Origin: Pseudomonas psychrophila
Lineage (GTDB): Bacteria; Pseudomonadota; Gammaproteobacteria; Pseudomonadales; Pseudomonadaceae
NCBI RefSeq assembly: GCF_001043005.1
Contig: NZ_JYKZ01000003.1
Location: 124,001 to 188,000 of the forward strand
Direction of reading: 5' to 3'
Length of the DNA stretch: 64,000 nt
Shown: positions 8,267-16,671 of the stretch, piece after piece
Layout: each line of letters starts with the position of its first letter
Position numbering within the stretch: position 1 is the first letter of the stretch
Notes under the pieces: model-generated
The model's database searches: none
The model's input: the letters and a program-made list of their open reading frames with translations, nothing else
Told to the model about the DNA's origin: nothing
Position numbers and translations under genes: made by a program

Positions 8267-9403
8267 ATGGCAGAGAGTGAAAGTGGTGCCGATAAAACAG
8301 AAGACCCCACGGAGAAACGGAAAAAGGACTCCAGGGAAAAGGGCGAGATCGCACGCTCAAAAGAGCTGAATACCTTGGCCATCATGTTGGCCGGGTCTGC
8401 GGGCTTGCTGATTTTTGGCGGTGCGCTGGCGCAGGACATGATGGAGCTGATGCGCTACAACTTCAGCCTGAGCCGCGAGGTGCTGCTCAATCCTGACTCC
8501 ATGGGCCTGTTTTTACTGCATTCGGGCAAAATCGCACTGCTCGCCCTGCAACCGGTATTGGTCACCTTGCTGATCGCCGCTCTGGTCGGCCCGATTTCCC
8601 TTGGCGGCTGGCTGTTCGCCGCTGGCAGCCTGGCCCCTAAATTCAGCCGTATGAACCCCGCTGCGGGGATCAAGCGCATGTTCTCGGCCAAGGCACTGGT
8701 CGAGCTGCTCAAGGCCCTGGCCAAGTTCTTCATCATCCTGATTGTGGCCTTGCTGGTGTTGCAGTCTGACATCGACGACCTGCTGCGCATCGCCCATGAG
8801 CCGCTGGAGCTGGCGGTGATTCACAGCCTGCAAGTGGTGGCCTGGAGCGCTTTGTGGATGGCCTGCGGGTTGATCTTGATCGCTGCGGTGGACGTGCCGG
8901 TGCAGCTGTGGGAAAGCCATCAGAAACTGCTGATGACCAAGCAGGAAGTGCGCGACGAGCACAAGGACCAGGAGGGGCGCCCTGAGGTCAAACAGCGGAT
9001 TCGCCAGTTGCAGCGCGACATGTCCCAGCGGCGGATGATGGCCGCGATCCCGGATGCTGATGTCATCATCACCAACCCGACGCATTACGCCGTGGCCCTC
9101 AAGTACGATGCGGAGAAGGGCGGGGCGCCGATGTTGCTGGCCAAGGGCAGTGATTTTCTGGCGCTGAAGATTCGCGAGATTGGTGAAAAGCACAACATCC
9201 TGCTGCTTGAATCCCCTGCGCTGGCGCGTTCGATCTACCACTCCACAGAGCTGGAACAAGAGATCCCTGCCGGGCTGTATCTGGCCGTGGCCCAGGTGCT
9301 TGCTTACGTGTATCAGATCCGTCAGCACCAGGCGGGCAAGGGCAAGCGCCCGGATCCGCTCAAGGACCTGCCGATTCCGCCGGATTTAAGGCGTGATGAG
9401 TGA
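8267..9403 (+). CDS. flhB: Flagellar export switch protein FlhB
   Basis: A 378-residue protein with four transmembrane segments (about residues 30-220) and a cytoplasmic autocleaving domain. The cleavage motif is N270-P271-T272-H273, followed by YAVALKYD. FlhB switches the export apparatus from rod/hook to filament substrates when FliK signals hook completion. The N-terminal start ESESGADKTEDPTEKRKKDSR is typical. It is the last gene of the fliL operon here. The usual downstream partner flhA is displaced about 8.7 kb by a fimbrial cluster. Confidence 0.97.
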   Translation: MAESESGADKTEDPTEKRKKDSREKGEIARSKELNTLAIMLAGSAGLLIFGGALAQDMMELMRYNFSLSREVLLNPDSMGLFLLHSGKIALLALQPVLVTLLIAALVGPISLGGWLFAAGSLAPKFSRMNPAAGIKRMFSAKALVELLKALAKFFIILIVALLVLQSDIDDLLRIAHEPLELAVIHSLQVVAWSALWMACGLILIAAVDVPVQLWESHQKLLMTKQEVRDEHKDQEGRPEVKQRIRQLQRDMSQRRMMAAIPDADVIITNPTHYAVALKYDAEKGGAPMLLAKGSDFLALKIREIGEKHNILLLESPALARSIYHSTELEQEIPAGLYLAVAQVLAYVYQIRQHQAGKGKRPDPLKDLPIPPDLRRDE

Positions 9404-9833
9404 TGTGGATAAGGTTGGGGTGATAGGTCTTTAGATTCTTACTGGAAGTGGGTGTTAAGATAATAGTGTGTTGTTGTTTTAAAGATAGACATGAAGTGTA
9501 TATTCAAGTCTGTGTTGAGGCGGGTGTTGTTAACTATAATCAGTTGCTTGCGATATGTTTTTAAGTGAGTGGCCCGTAGGGGGTTGTCGGGGCGGTTTTT
9601 TTATCGAGACCAGCAACTTCCTACTGTGAATCTAGAGTGCTCCTTCAATTTTTCAATAAAATCCATTCGGATTAATAGGCAATTTCCTGCATATTCTTGA
9701 GTGTTAAATTGTTAGTTTTCCAATGCTCTTTTTGGAGCGTTTGCCAAACTTAATATGCTCTGGACTCTTAATAGACATGAAGGCCCCTACAGGTTTCATG
9801 TTGAGTCAAATACTTATGTGCAGGGGATCTTTA
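9404..9833 (+). other. A/T-rich leader of the fimbrial cluster
   Basis: This 430-bp gap between flhB and the first pilin gene is clearly more A/T-rich than the flagellar genes. It contains a G/C-rich stretch followed by seven T residues near 9571-9602, which may be a weak intrinsic terminator for flhB. The gap presumably holds the fimbrial promoter. No clear -35/-10 pair, invertible inverted repeats or convincing small gene could be assigned by eye. Confidence 0.5.
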
Positions 9834-10367
9834 ATGAATGCTGTAATTAAAAAGGCCATGGCTTCCATGGCGTTGCTGGCTGCTTCTTTATCGGTTGTTC
9901 ATGCGGCGGGAGCCGGGTCAGGAACAATCACGTTTGAGGGCGAGATTCTGGAAGCTGCCTGCTCCATCAAGCCGGGCAATAGCGACCAGACCGTTCCACT
10001 GGGTGAAGTTGCCAAGTCTCAACTGGAAACGGGCGGTGCAAGTACTCCTAAAGTCTTTGAAATTGAATTGACCGGATGCTCTCCCTCGAGTCTTGCCGAT
10101 AAAACGGTATCGACCACCTTTACAGGTGCCGAATCCGTCGATGTGCCCGGTGCGCTGGGCATTACCGGGACGGCAAGTGGGGCGGGCGTCATGATGATCG
10201 ATGGCTCCGGCACGGCTGTAACGTTGGGGACACCAACCAAGACGCAACTTATTCAAGCCGGTGATAACACCCTGAGTTTTAGTGCCTTTCTCAGAGGTAA
10301 GGGCACGGGAACCATCACCCCGGGCGCGTTCGCTGCAGTGACCAATTTCTCCTTGACTTACAAGTAA
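9834..10367 (+). CDS. Fimbrial major subunit (pilin)
   Basis: A 177-residue secreted protein. The N-terminal signal peptide (MNAVIKKAMASMALLAASLS... ending VHAA) is followed by a pilin fold with two cysteines about 36 residues apart (AACSIKPG and ELTGCSPS), a Gly/Thr-rich body and the C-terminal beta-strand FSLTYK. First position, high Gly/Ala/Thr content and its own leader suggest the shaft subunit of a chaperone-usher fimbria. ATG 9834 is preferred over the upstream in-frame ATG 9723 because AGGGG lies just upstream and the signal peptide then starts correctly. It resembles the subunit at 15920-16471. Confidence 0.85.
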   Translation: MNAVIKKAMASMALLAASLSVVHAAGAGSGTITFEGEILEAACSIKPGNSDQTVPLGEVAKSQLETGGASTPKVFEIELTGCSPSSLADKTVSTTFTGAESVDVPGALGITGTASGAGVMMIDGSGTAVTLGTPTKTQLIQAGDNTLSFSAFLRGKGTGTITPGAFAAVTNFSLTYK

Positions 10368-10424
10368 GTTATTTGCCCCGTTGCAGTCGGTTCAGTGGCG
10401 GGGCAAGTTTCAGCGGGGTCGGGT

Positions 10425-10991
10425 GTGAGAGTGCTCACGATGTTAGTCATGACTGGTTTTATCGGTATGTTAACAAGTTCGTTGATGTCTATTGCTGCAG
10501 CGCGTGAAAATCAAGGTAATGGCCGTATCAACATGGCCGGAGAAATACTGGATTCTGCTTGTGCACTGGATGCGAGCAGCGCTTATCAAGTCATTGATAT
10601 GACTCCTTTGTCAGTGGGCGGCCTTATTCGCCATAACGCGGGTGAGCCCAGTGTGTTTTCATTGCGCCTGGTCAAATGTTCATTAACGCGTCCCGATCCT
10701 GATCGTCCTGGTGCCTACTTGCCCGATTGGCAGCATGTAAGAGTGACCTTTGACGGGTTGACTGACATTAGCGGGCGTCACTTTGCAGCATTAGGTACTT
10801 CAAGTGGTATGGCCCTGCGCATAACCGATGTGCAAGGGCAGGAAAGTATACCGGGCGTCCCGATGTCACTCATCGCCCTGACCGAAAATCACCAAGAATT
10901 ACGTTACTCCCTGCAATTGGTTGGCAATGGCCGCCCCATGGTTGTTGGATCTCACCGCACCGCGTTGCGATTCAGACTGGAGTATTTTTGA
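10425..10991 (+). CDS. Fimbrial minor subunit
   Basis: A protein of about 188 residues with a hydrophobic signal segment (LTMLVMTGFIGMLTSSLMS) and a pilin domain. It has a cysteine pair (SACALDASSAYQ and LVKCSLTRPD) and a C-terminal strand ending RFRLEYF. GTG 10425 was taken as the start; ATG 10440 or GTG 10395 are alternatives and none has a strong ribosome-binding site. Its end abuts the usher ATG at 10992. Sequence around the first cysteine (CALDASSAYQVIDM) is close to the subunit at 14322-14909, so the two look like paralogues. Confidence 0.75.
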   Translation: MRVLTMLVMTGFIGMLTSSLMSIAAARENQGNGRINMAGEILDSACALDASSAYQVIDMTPLSVGGLIRHNAGEPSVFSLRLVKCSLTRPDPDRPGAYLPDWQHVRVTFDGLTDISGRHFAALGTSSGMALRITDVQGQESIPGVPMSLIALTENHQELRYSLQLVGNGRPMVVGSHRTALRFRLEYF

Positions 10992-13571
10992 ATGCATGGG
11001 TTGCTTGCATTACGAGATTTTTCAACTGCGAAGACAATTCTGCATACCAGTGTATTAAGTAGTTTGATGTCGATTGCCTGTGAAGTGTCGGCCGCAGAAG
11101 ACATCCAATTCAATACCGATATTCTCGACCTGAACGATCGCACCAATATTGACTTGTCTCAGTTCTCGCGCAGCGGCTTTATCTTGCCGGGTACTTATCC
11201 AATGCAAGTACAGGTGAACACGCTGGTGCTGCCTGAACAGCGCATCACTTTTTATCCTCCGGACGATGATCCCAAAGGCAGCCAGGCCTGCTTGTCATCC
11301 AATCTGGCAAGCCAGTTGGGCTTAAAGGAAAACAAGTTGACGGAACTCTCCTGGTGGAAGGAGGGAACGTGCCTGGATATTCGCAGCCTTGCGGGGATGG
11401 AAGTGAGCGGCGATCTGGGTACATCTACGCTCTATATTTCTGTGCCCCAGGCCTATCTGGAGTACAACGCTCAGAACTGGGACCCGCCTTCACGTTGGGA
11501 TGAAGGCGTACCTGGCCTGCTGGTTGATTACAACCTTACGGCACAGTCCATCAATCAAAGAAACACTGCCAGCCGAACCGACCTGACCGGCAATGGTACT
11601 TTCGGTGCCAACGCAGGCCCTTGGCGGCTGAGGGCTGATTGGCAGGGTCGTATTGAAGATGAGGCCGTCAATAGCAGGAAGAACCTTGAGTGGAGTCGCT
11701 TTTACGCCTATCGCGCTGTTCCCTCACTCGGGGCACGTCTGTCGCTGGGGCAAAACTACCTGTATTCGGACCTGTTCGACAGCTTCCGTTTCACCGGCGC
11801 CGCACTCAACTCGGATGACAGTCAGCTACCTCCCAACTTGCGAGGCTATGCCCCAGAAGTCGTCGGGGTAGCTAAAACCAATGCCAAGGTCATCATCAGC
11901 CAGCAAGGCCGTGTGCTGTATGAGGCATTGGTCGCGGCCGGCCCCTACCGCATCCAGGATCTGAACGATGCCGTCACCGGCACTCTGGATGTCCGCGTGG
12001 AAGAGCAGGACGGCAGTGTCAATACGTTCAAGGTCGAGTCGTCCAGTATTCCCTATCTGACACGCCCCGGCACTGTGCGCTACAAGCTGGCCACCGGTCG
12101 GCCGTCCTATCTGCATGATGGAGGGCAGGGCAGTGTCTTTGGTGCGGGGGAGTTTTCCTGGGGTGTGAGCAATGGTTGGTCAGTATATGGAGGGGGTATC
12201 AGTGACAGCTACTACAAGGCTTTTTCCCTCGGTGTAGGCCGCGATCTGCTGGCGTTTGGTGCCCTTTCATTCGATGCTTCGCGAGCCAGCGCCACCCTGC
12301 AGGACGATACGTTGTCCGGCGCCTCCTACCGCCTGAGTTATTCGAAAAAATTTGAAGAATACGACAGCCAGGTCACCTTCGCGGGATACCGGTTTTCCGA
12401 GAAAAACTACCTGAGCATGAGCGAATACCTGGATGCGCGACGCTACGGCGAGCGTGTGGGCGGCAGCAAATCGCTCTACACCGCAACGTTCAACAAGCAT
12501 TTTCGAGAGGCTGGCCTCTCCGCTTATGTGACCTACACCGACCAGTCCTACTGGGATCGCCCGCGCAGCAACCGCTGGAACGTGTCGTTGGCGCGCTATT
12601 TCAATGCGGGGTCGGTCAAGAACATCAATCTCTCATTGAACCTGTTTCGAAATCAGGAACACAACCAGCGTACTCGTACGCAAAATAATAATTCCGGGAT
12701 GTATCTGTCACTCACTCTTCCCCTTGGCAGATCCGGCACTTTAACCACCAGTGCCAACAATTCGCAGAATAAAAGTACGTATTCGGCACGCTTCAGCGAT
12801 CAGGTGGATGAACGCAACCACTATCAGTTGGCAGTCAGTAACACCTCCATTGGCGGTTATCTAAGTCATACCGCTGATCAGGCTGATCAGGCTGATCTGA
12901 CCTTTAGCGCCAGTCGACAAGAAAACAACCACACCAGCCTTGGCATGTCTGCGCGAGGCGGCGCCACACTCACACCGTACGGGGGTGCGGGGCATCGAAG
13001 CGCAGGAGCGGGCGGCACTCGACTGATGGTCGACACCAGCGGTGTTCCGGGAGTGCCCGTTCGCGGTTATGGCAACCCAACGCGCAGCAATGCCTTCGGC
13101 AAAGCAGTGATCCCTGACGTCAACAGCTACTTGCGTACAGCAGCCAGTATTGACCTTGAAAGTCTGCCGGCCAATGTCGAGGCGGCTCAGTCCGTGACTC
13201 AATTGACCCTGACGGACGGGGCCATTGGCTATCGCACGCTGGATGTGATTGCCGGCTACAAGGCCATGGTTGTGCTGCGCCTGTCCGATGGCCGCGTGCC
13301 GCCGTTTGGTGGCACGGTGAAGAATGAAAAACAGCAGGAGACCGGCATCATCAATGACGGTGGCAGTGTCTATCTAAGCGGCATCCGGCCTGGGGGAATG
13401 ATGGTTGTCTCTTGGGGGGGGGCAGAGCGTTGCACGCTGGTAATGCCTGCCAATTTACCGGACGACGGTTTGGCCACCACCCTGGATCTGCCCTGCCAGA
13501 TGCTGATACCTGACAACGCTGCACCTGCATCGGGGATCCGGCTTACCAACACAGAGATCACACCTTCATGA
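10992..13571 (+). CDS. Fimbrial outer-membrane usher (FimD/PapC family)
   Basis: An 859-residue usher. It has a signal peptide, N-terminal periplasmic domain (FNTDILDLNDRTNIDLSQF, residues about 38-56), beta-barrel with plug region and the conserved segment SIPYLTRPGTVRYKLATG (about 350). The C-terminal domains include GYRTLDVIAGYKAMV and PPFGGTV. It forms the outer-membrane pore through which chaperone-bound subunits are polymerised. The gene starts immediately after the upstream subunit and ends overlapping the chaperone ATG. Two oddities are a run of nine G at 13414-13422 (codons 808-811) and an in-frame 9-bp tandem repeat at 12873-12899. Confidence 0.93.
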   Translation: MHGLLALRDFSTAKTILHTSVLSSLMSIACEVSAAEDIQFNTDILDLNDRTNIDLSQFSRSGFILPGTYPMQVQVNTLVLPEQRITFYPPDDDPKGSQACLSSNLASQLGLKENKLTELSWWKEGTCLDIRSLAGMEVSGDLGTSTLYISVPQAYLEYNAQNWDPPSRWDEGVPGLLVDYNLTAQSINQRNTASRTDLTGNGTFGANAGPWRLRADWQGRIEDEAVNSRKNLEWSRFYAYRAVPSLGARLSLGQNYLYSDLFDSFRFTGAALNSDDSQLPPNLRGYAPEVVGVAKTNAKVIISQQGRVLYEALVAAGPYRIQDLNDAVTGTLDVRVEEQDGSVNTFKVESSSIPYLTRPGTVRYKLATGRPSYLHDGGQGSVFGAGEFSWGVSNGWSVYGGGISDSYYKAFSLGVGRDLLAFGALSFDASRASATLQDDTLSGASYRLSYSKKFEEYDSQVTFAGYRFSEKNYLSMSEYLDARRYGERVGGSKSLYTATFNKHFREAGLSAYVTYTDQSYWDRPRSNRWNVSLARYFNAGSVKNINLSLNLFRNQEHNQRTRTQNNNSGMYLSLTLPLGRSGTLTTSANNSQNKSTYSARFSDQVDERNHYQLAVSNTSIGGYLSHTADQADQADLTFSASRQENNHTSLGMSARGGATLTPYGGAGHRSAGAGGTRLMVDTSGVPGVPVRGYGNPTRSNAFGKAVIPDVNSYLRTAASIDLESLPANVEAAQSVTQLTLTDGAIGYRTLDVIAGYKAMVVLRLSDGRVPPFGGTVKNEKQQETGIINDGGSVYLSGIRPGGMMVVSWGGAERCTLVMPANLPDDGLATTLDLPCQMLIPDNAAPASGIRLTNTEITPS
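12873..12899 (+). repeat. In-frame 9-bp tandem repeat inside the usher gene
   Basis: Three consecutive units of GCTGATCAG, the last one degenerate (GCTGATCTG), encode ADQ-ADQ-ADL. The unit is a multiple of three, so copy-number change would alter length without breaking the frame. Confidence 0.7.
13414..13422 (+). repeat. Poly-G tract (nine G) in the usher coding region
   Basis: Nine consecutive G residues span codons 808-811 (Trp-Gly-Gly-Ala). Gain or loss of one base would shift the frame and remove roughly the last 49 residues of the usher, including its C-terminal cysteine-bearing domain. Tracts of this kind can act as slipped-strand phase-variation sites. Confidence 0.75.
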
Positions 13572-14329
13572 TCAAGATATTCAGCTTTGCACTCTCGGTT
13601 CCTGCCCTTGTGGCCATGTGCCTGATCAACAACGCCAATGCAGCCATTGGTCTTGATCGCACCCGGGTTGTGTTTGATGGCAACAAAGAAGCCGTCAGCA
13701 TGAGCATCACCAATAACAACACACAGTTGCCTTATTTGGCCCAAGGCTGGATAGAAGATGAACAGGGCAACAAGATCACCTCGCCGCTGATCGTGCTTCC
13801 ACCCGTCCAGCGTCTGGAGCCGGGTAAAAACAGTCAGGTAAAAGTCCAGTCGTTACCTGCAGTCCAGTCGCTCCCTCAGGACAGGGAGTCGGTGTATTAC
13901 TTCAACCTGCGCGAAATTCCTCCGCGCAGTGAAAAGACCAACAGCCTGCAGATTGCCCTGCAAACCCGAATCAAGTTGTTTTACCGTCCTGCCGCGTTAG
14001 TTCAGAGCCGACAAGAGCGGTCTGCACCTTGGCAGGAGGAACTGACCCTCACCCTTGTGGGGGATCAGTATCAAGTCAACAACCCCACTCCGTACTACGT
14101 CACCCTGATTGATGCCCGTCGCAGTAAGGAGGCAGAAACCGTGACGGGTTTCGAGCCCCTTATGCTGTCACCAAAAGAATCGCTAAAGCTGGGCGGGAGT
14201 GTGGCTGCGCTTGGTACTAAACCGCGACTGACCTATGTAAATGATTACGGCGGTCGCCCACCTCTGGTTTTCAGTTGCGAAGGCAATACCTGCAAGGTGG
14301 ACGTGGCGGCGTCCTCAGTCAATGAGTAG
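13568..14329 (+). CDS. Periplasmic fimbrial chaperone (PapD/FimC family)
   Basis: A 253-residue protein with a signal peptide (ending NNANAA) and two immunoglobulin-like domains. The conserved chaperone residues are seen in IGLDRTRVVF (Arg near the N-terminus) and TRIKLFYRP (the Lys that anchors the subunit carboxylate), with VYYFNLREIPP between them. It completes pilin folds by donor-strand complementation and delivers them to the usher. It overlaps the usher stop by 4 bp and the next subunit start by 8 bp. It is the only chaperone in the cluster, so it must serve all the subunits. Confidence 0.93.
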   Translation: MIKIFSFALSVPALVAMCLINNANAAIGLDRTRVVFDGNKEAVSMSITNNNTQLPYLAQGWIEDEQGNKITSPLIVLPPVQRLEPGKNSQVKVQSLPAVQSLPQDRESVYYFNLREIPPRSEKTNSLQIALQTRIKLFYRPAALVQSRQERSAPWQEELTLTLVGDQYQVNNPTPYYVTLIDARRSKEAETVTGFEPLMLSPKESLKLGGSVAALGTKPRLTYVNDYGGRPPLVFSCEGNTCKVDVAASSVNE

Positions 14330-14909
14330 TGCGCGAGGTGTGTGTACGGTCACGACCCTGTCATGCTGGCTACTGGCGTCGAGTATCCACCAGGCCCGGG
14401 CCGAGGCGGTCGACGGCATGAGTGGAGTGCTGGATGTTATTGGCGAATTGCACAACACCCCCTGTGCCGTGGACATGCCTTCGGCCTATCAAGAGGTAAA
14501 CCTGGGGACTGTATCTCGCAGCCAGCTGCTGCGCCCTGGCGATCAGGGAACGCCTGTGGCTTTCCAGTTGCGCTTTGTCGACTGCCAGCGCGCTTCGGGC
14601 AGTATTCAGAGTGAGCGCACTGGCAATCTGGTGTGGAGTGCCTATCAGCCGGTGGTATCGGTTGCCTTTGTGGCGCCAGCCGATGCGGATGACTCAAGGC
14701 TGGTCAAGGTGAGGGGGGTAACCGGGATGGGGCTACTCCTGACCGATGCCCTTGGCCGGAACGTAGCTTTGGGCAGTCGCGGCGAGCCTTTGTTTATGCA
14801 GCATGGCAACGACACACAGACCTGGCACGTGCAGCCTGTGCGCACTTCGGCTGCGCTGGGCAATGGCGCCTTTCGGGCGGCCGTTGATTTCAGGCTTGTC
14901 TATGAATGA
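14322..14909 (+). CDS. Fimbrial minor subunit
   Basis: A 195-residue pilin-like protein with a signal segment (TLSCWLLASSIHQARA), cysteines in PCAVDMPSAYQ and FVDCQRASG, and a C-terminal strand DFRLVYE. The start is ATG 14322, overlapping the chaperone stop; the open frame extends further upstream, but that part lies inside the chaperone gene. It is closely related to the subunit at 10425-10991 (shared C-A-x-D-x-x-S-A-Y-Q motif), which suggests duplication across the usher-chaperone pair. Confidence 0.75.
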   Translation: MSSARGVCTVTTLSCWLLASSIHQARAEAVDGMSGVLDVIGELHNTPCAVDMPSAYQEVNLGTVSRSQLLRPGDQGTPVAFQLRFVDCQRASGSIQSERTGNLVWSAYQPVVSVAFVAPADADDSRLVKVRGVTGMGLLLTDALGRNVALGSRGEPLFMQHGNDTQTWHVQPVRTSAALGNGAFRAAVDFRLVYE

Positions 14910-15414
14910 AAGCGCAACGATGAGTCAGTTAAAGCATTGGCGGGCACTCATTGCGGTGGGCGGCCTGTTGTCGATGTGCTGTCAGGTTGCATGGGGGGAC
15001 GTCAGTGTGAGCATCAAGGGGGTCGTCCTTATGCCTCCACCCTGCAAGGTCAACGCAGGGGGCACGTTGAATGTACCTTTTGGAGCCGGCCTTCTGACCA
15101 CCAGGATCAACGGCGTTAATTACAGCCAAACAGTGGCTTATACCGTCACATGCGGACCGCAGCCAACCAACTTTATGACCCTGGAATTAAAGGGAACTGG
15201 CGCCGGGTTTAACAGTGCGTTCCTGGGTACCAGTAAAAGTGATCTCGGCATCAGTTTTACTGTTGGGGGTGTTACCTGGCCCCTCAATAAAACCGTGAAC
15301 TTCACCTATCCCGCCCTGCCGGTTGTGAAGGCTTATCTCGTCAAAAAAACCGGTAGCACGCTCACGGGCGGGTCATTTTCTGCAGCGGCTACCTTAGTGG
15401 TTGCACTGCGATAA
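14902..15414 (+). CDS. Fimbrial minor subunit (FimF/PapF-like adaptor)
   Basis: A 170-residue secreted protein with a signal peptide (ending CCQVAWGD) and a pilin domain containing PPPCKVNAGGTLNVPFG and YTVTCGPQ, ending SAAATLVVALR. ATG 14902 overlaps the previous stop; ATG 14920 is an alternative. The P-P-P-C-x-x-N-x-G motif is shared with the next subunit and is typical of minor tip or adaptor subunits rather than shaft pilins. Confidence 0.72.
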   Translation: MNESATMSQLKHWRALIAVGGLLSMCCQVAWGDVSVSIKGVVLMPPPCKVNAGGTLNVPFGAGLLTTRINGVNYSQTVAYTVTCGPQPTNFMTLELKGTGAGFNSAFLGTSKSDLGISFTVGGVTWPLNKTVNFTYPALPVVKAYLVKKTGSTLTGGSFSAAATLVVALR

Positions 15415-15427
15415 GAGAGACATATTG

Positions 15428-15907
15428 ATGAGATTCAAGCAACGATTTGCCCTTTTAACAGTGTCTATGCTTGGCTTTTGCACTAACGCAATGGGCAACC
15501 TCACGTTTAGTGGCACCCTGGTAGAGCCGCCGCCCTGCACCATAAACAGTGGTTCCACTATTGCTGTCGACTTTGGGGATATAAGTGTCAAAAGTGTCGA
15601 TGGGGTCAAGAACCGCAAAGGGCTGAATTACACCATTACTTGCACTTCCAGCACTCTGCCGTGGGGGCTGAACTTGATGTTGACGGGTACGGCAACGAGT
15701 TTTGACTCTTCAGCCGTGCAGTCCAGTGTTCCTGATCTTGGCATCAAGGTACTGCGAAATAACCTGGCATTTGTGCTCAACACTAAGCTTTCAATTAGCC
15801 TGTCAAGTCCACCGGTACTGGAGGTGGTTCCAGTCAAGAGGTCGGGCTCAACGCTGGGTGAAGGCGATTTTACGGCCACAGCAGTTCTGCTGGCATTTTA
15901 CGAGTAA
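15428..15907 (+). CDS. Fimbrial minor subunit (FimF/PapF-like adaptor)
   Basis: A 159-residue secreted pilin-domain protein with a signal peptide (ending TNAMG) and the motif PPPCTINSGSTIAVDFG paired with YTITCTSST; it ends TAVLLAFYE. ATG 15428 is preferred because AAGAGAGA lies upstream and the signal peptide then has normal length. It is a paralogue of the preceding gene (shared PPPC...N-x-G and Y-T-x-T-C motifs, similar length). It is likely another adaptor near the fimbrial tip. Confidence 0.75.
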   Translation: MRFKQRFALLTVSMLGFCTNAMGNLTFSGTLVEPPPCTINSGSTIAVDFGDISVKSVDGVKNRKGLNYTITCTSSTLPWGLNLMLTGTATSFDSSAVQSSVPDLGIKVLRNNLAFVLNTKLSISLSSPPVLEVVPVKRSGSTLGEGDFTATAVLLAFYE

Positions 15908-15919
15908 GGAGGGCATCCC

Positions 15920-16471
15920 ATGCGAGCCGGGAGCATGAGTAAGCGCTGGCAACCTGCTGTGATCGTGCTGCTGCTGGGTGTGTCCTTGATGCGGTCAGAT
16001 GATGGCGTGGCGGCGAGCAACTTGACGCTCAAGGGCGCATTGGTTGCGGCAGCCTGCAGGATCAAGGCGGGCGACGAGGCGTTGGCGATTGATCTGGAGG
16101 CGGTCACTAACGCAGAGCTTTATCTAAATACCCGGACGGTCGGCAAGACTTTTCAGATCCGCCTTGAAGAGTGCGACACCAGTATCAGTGACGCTGTGAC
16201 GACTACCTTTAGCGGCATCGAGAACACCAAGCTGCCGGGCTTGCTGGCGCTGGACGCAAGCCCTGAGAAAGGAGTGGCGCTGGGGCTAGAAACACTTGCG
16301 GGCTCACCGTTGCCGTTAAATATCGCCAGTGGTAAGCAGGCATTGAGTAATGGCGCCAATGTCATTGCTTTTAAAGTGTTTTTGCAGGGGGAGCCGCAAG
16401 CCATTATTAATCAAACGATAGTGGCCGGACACTTTACGGCCGTTTCGACATTTACATTAGCCTACCCTTAA
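15920..16471 (+). CDS. Fimbrial subunit resembling the major pilin
   Basis: A 183-residue secreted pilin-domain protein. It starts behind TAAGGAGGG at 15905-15913, has a signal segment (PAVIVLLLGVSLM), cysteines in AAACRIKAGD and LEECDTSIS, and a C-terminal strand TFTLAYP. Several stretches parallel the first pilin of the cluster (TTTFSGIEN against TTFTGAES, and GANVIAFKVFLQG against GDNTLSFSAFLRG), so it is probably a diverged duplicate of it. A 200-bp A/T-rich gap separates it from the adhesin. Confidence 0.77.
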   Translation: MRAGSMSKRWQPAVIVLLLGVSLMRSDDGVAASNLTLKGALVAAACRIKAGDEALAIDLEAVTNAELYLNTRTVGKTFQIRLEECDTSISDAVTTTFSGIENTKLPGLLALDASPEKGVALGLETLAGSPLPLNIASGKQALSNGANVIAFKVFLQGEPQAIINQTIVAGHFTAVSTFTLAYP

Positions 16472-16671
16472 AAGAGTAGTGATTTTAGGGTGCTGTTTTA
16501 TTAAATATCAGGCTACATGATTGCATTTAAGGTATCGACCAAAGTTAAGCCACGGATCGTTGTTAATCAAATAATAAAGCCTGAGGTATTTGCTGTAGTT
16601 CGGTTTTTGCATCGGGCTACGCCCATAAATATGCACAGCTGCAAGGGCTGTTTTATAGCGGAGGGATGTAT

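Noticed and set aside
9404..9833. Invertible promoter switch for the fimbrial operon
   Set aside because: I looked for paired inverted repeats like those of fim switches in this leader and for an adjacent recombinase gene; neither was found.
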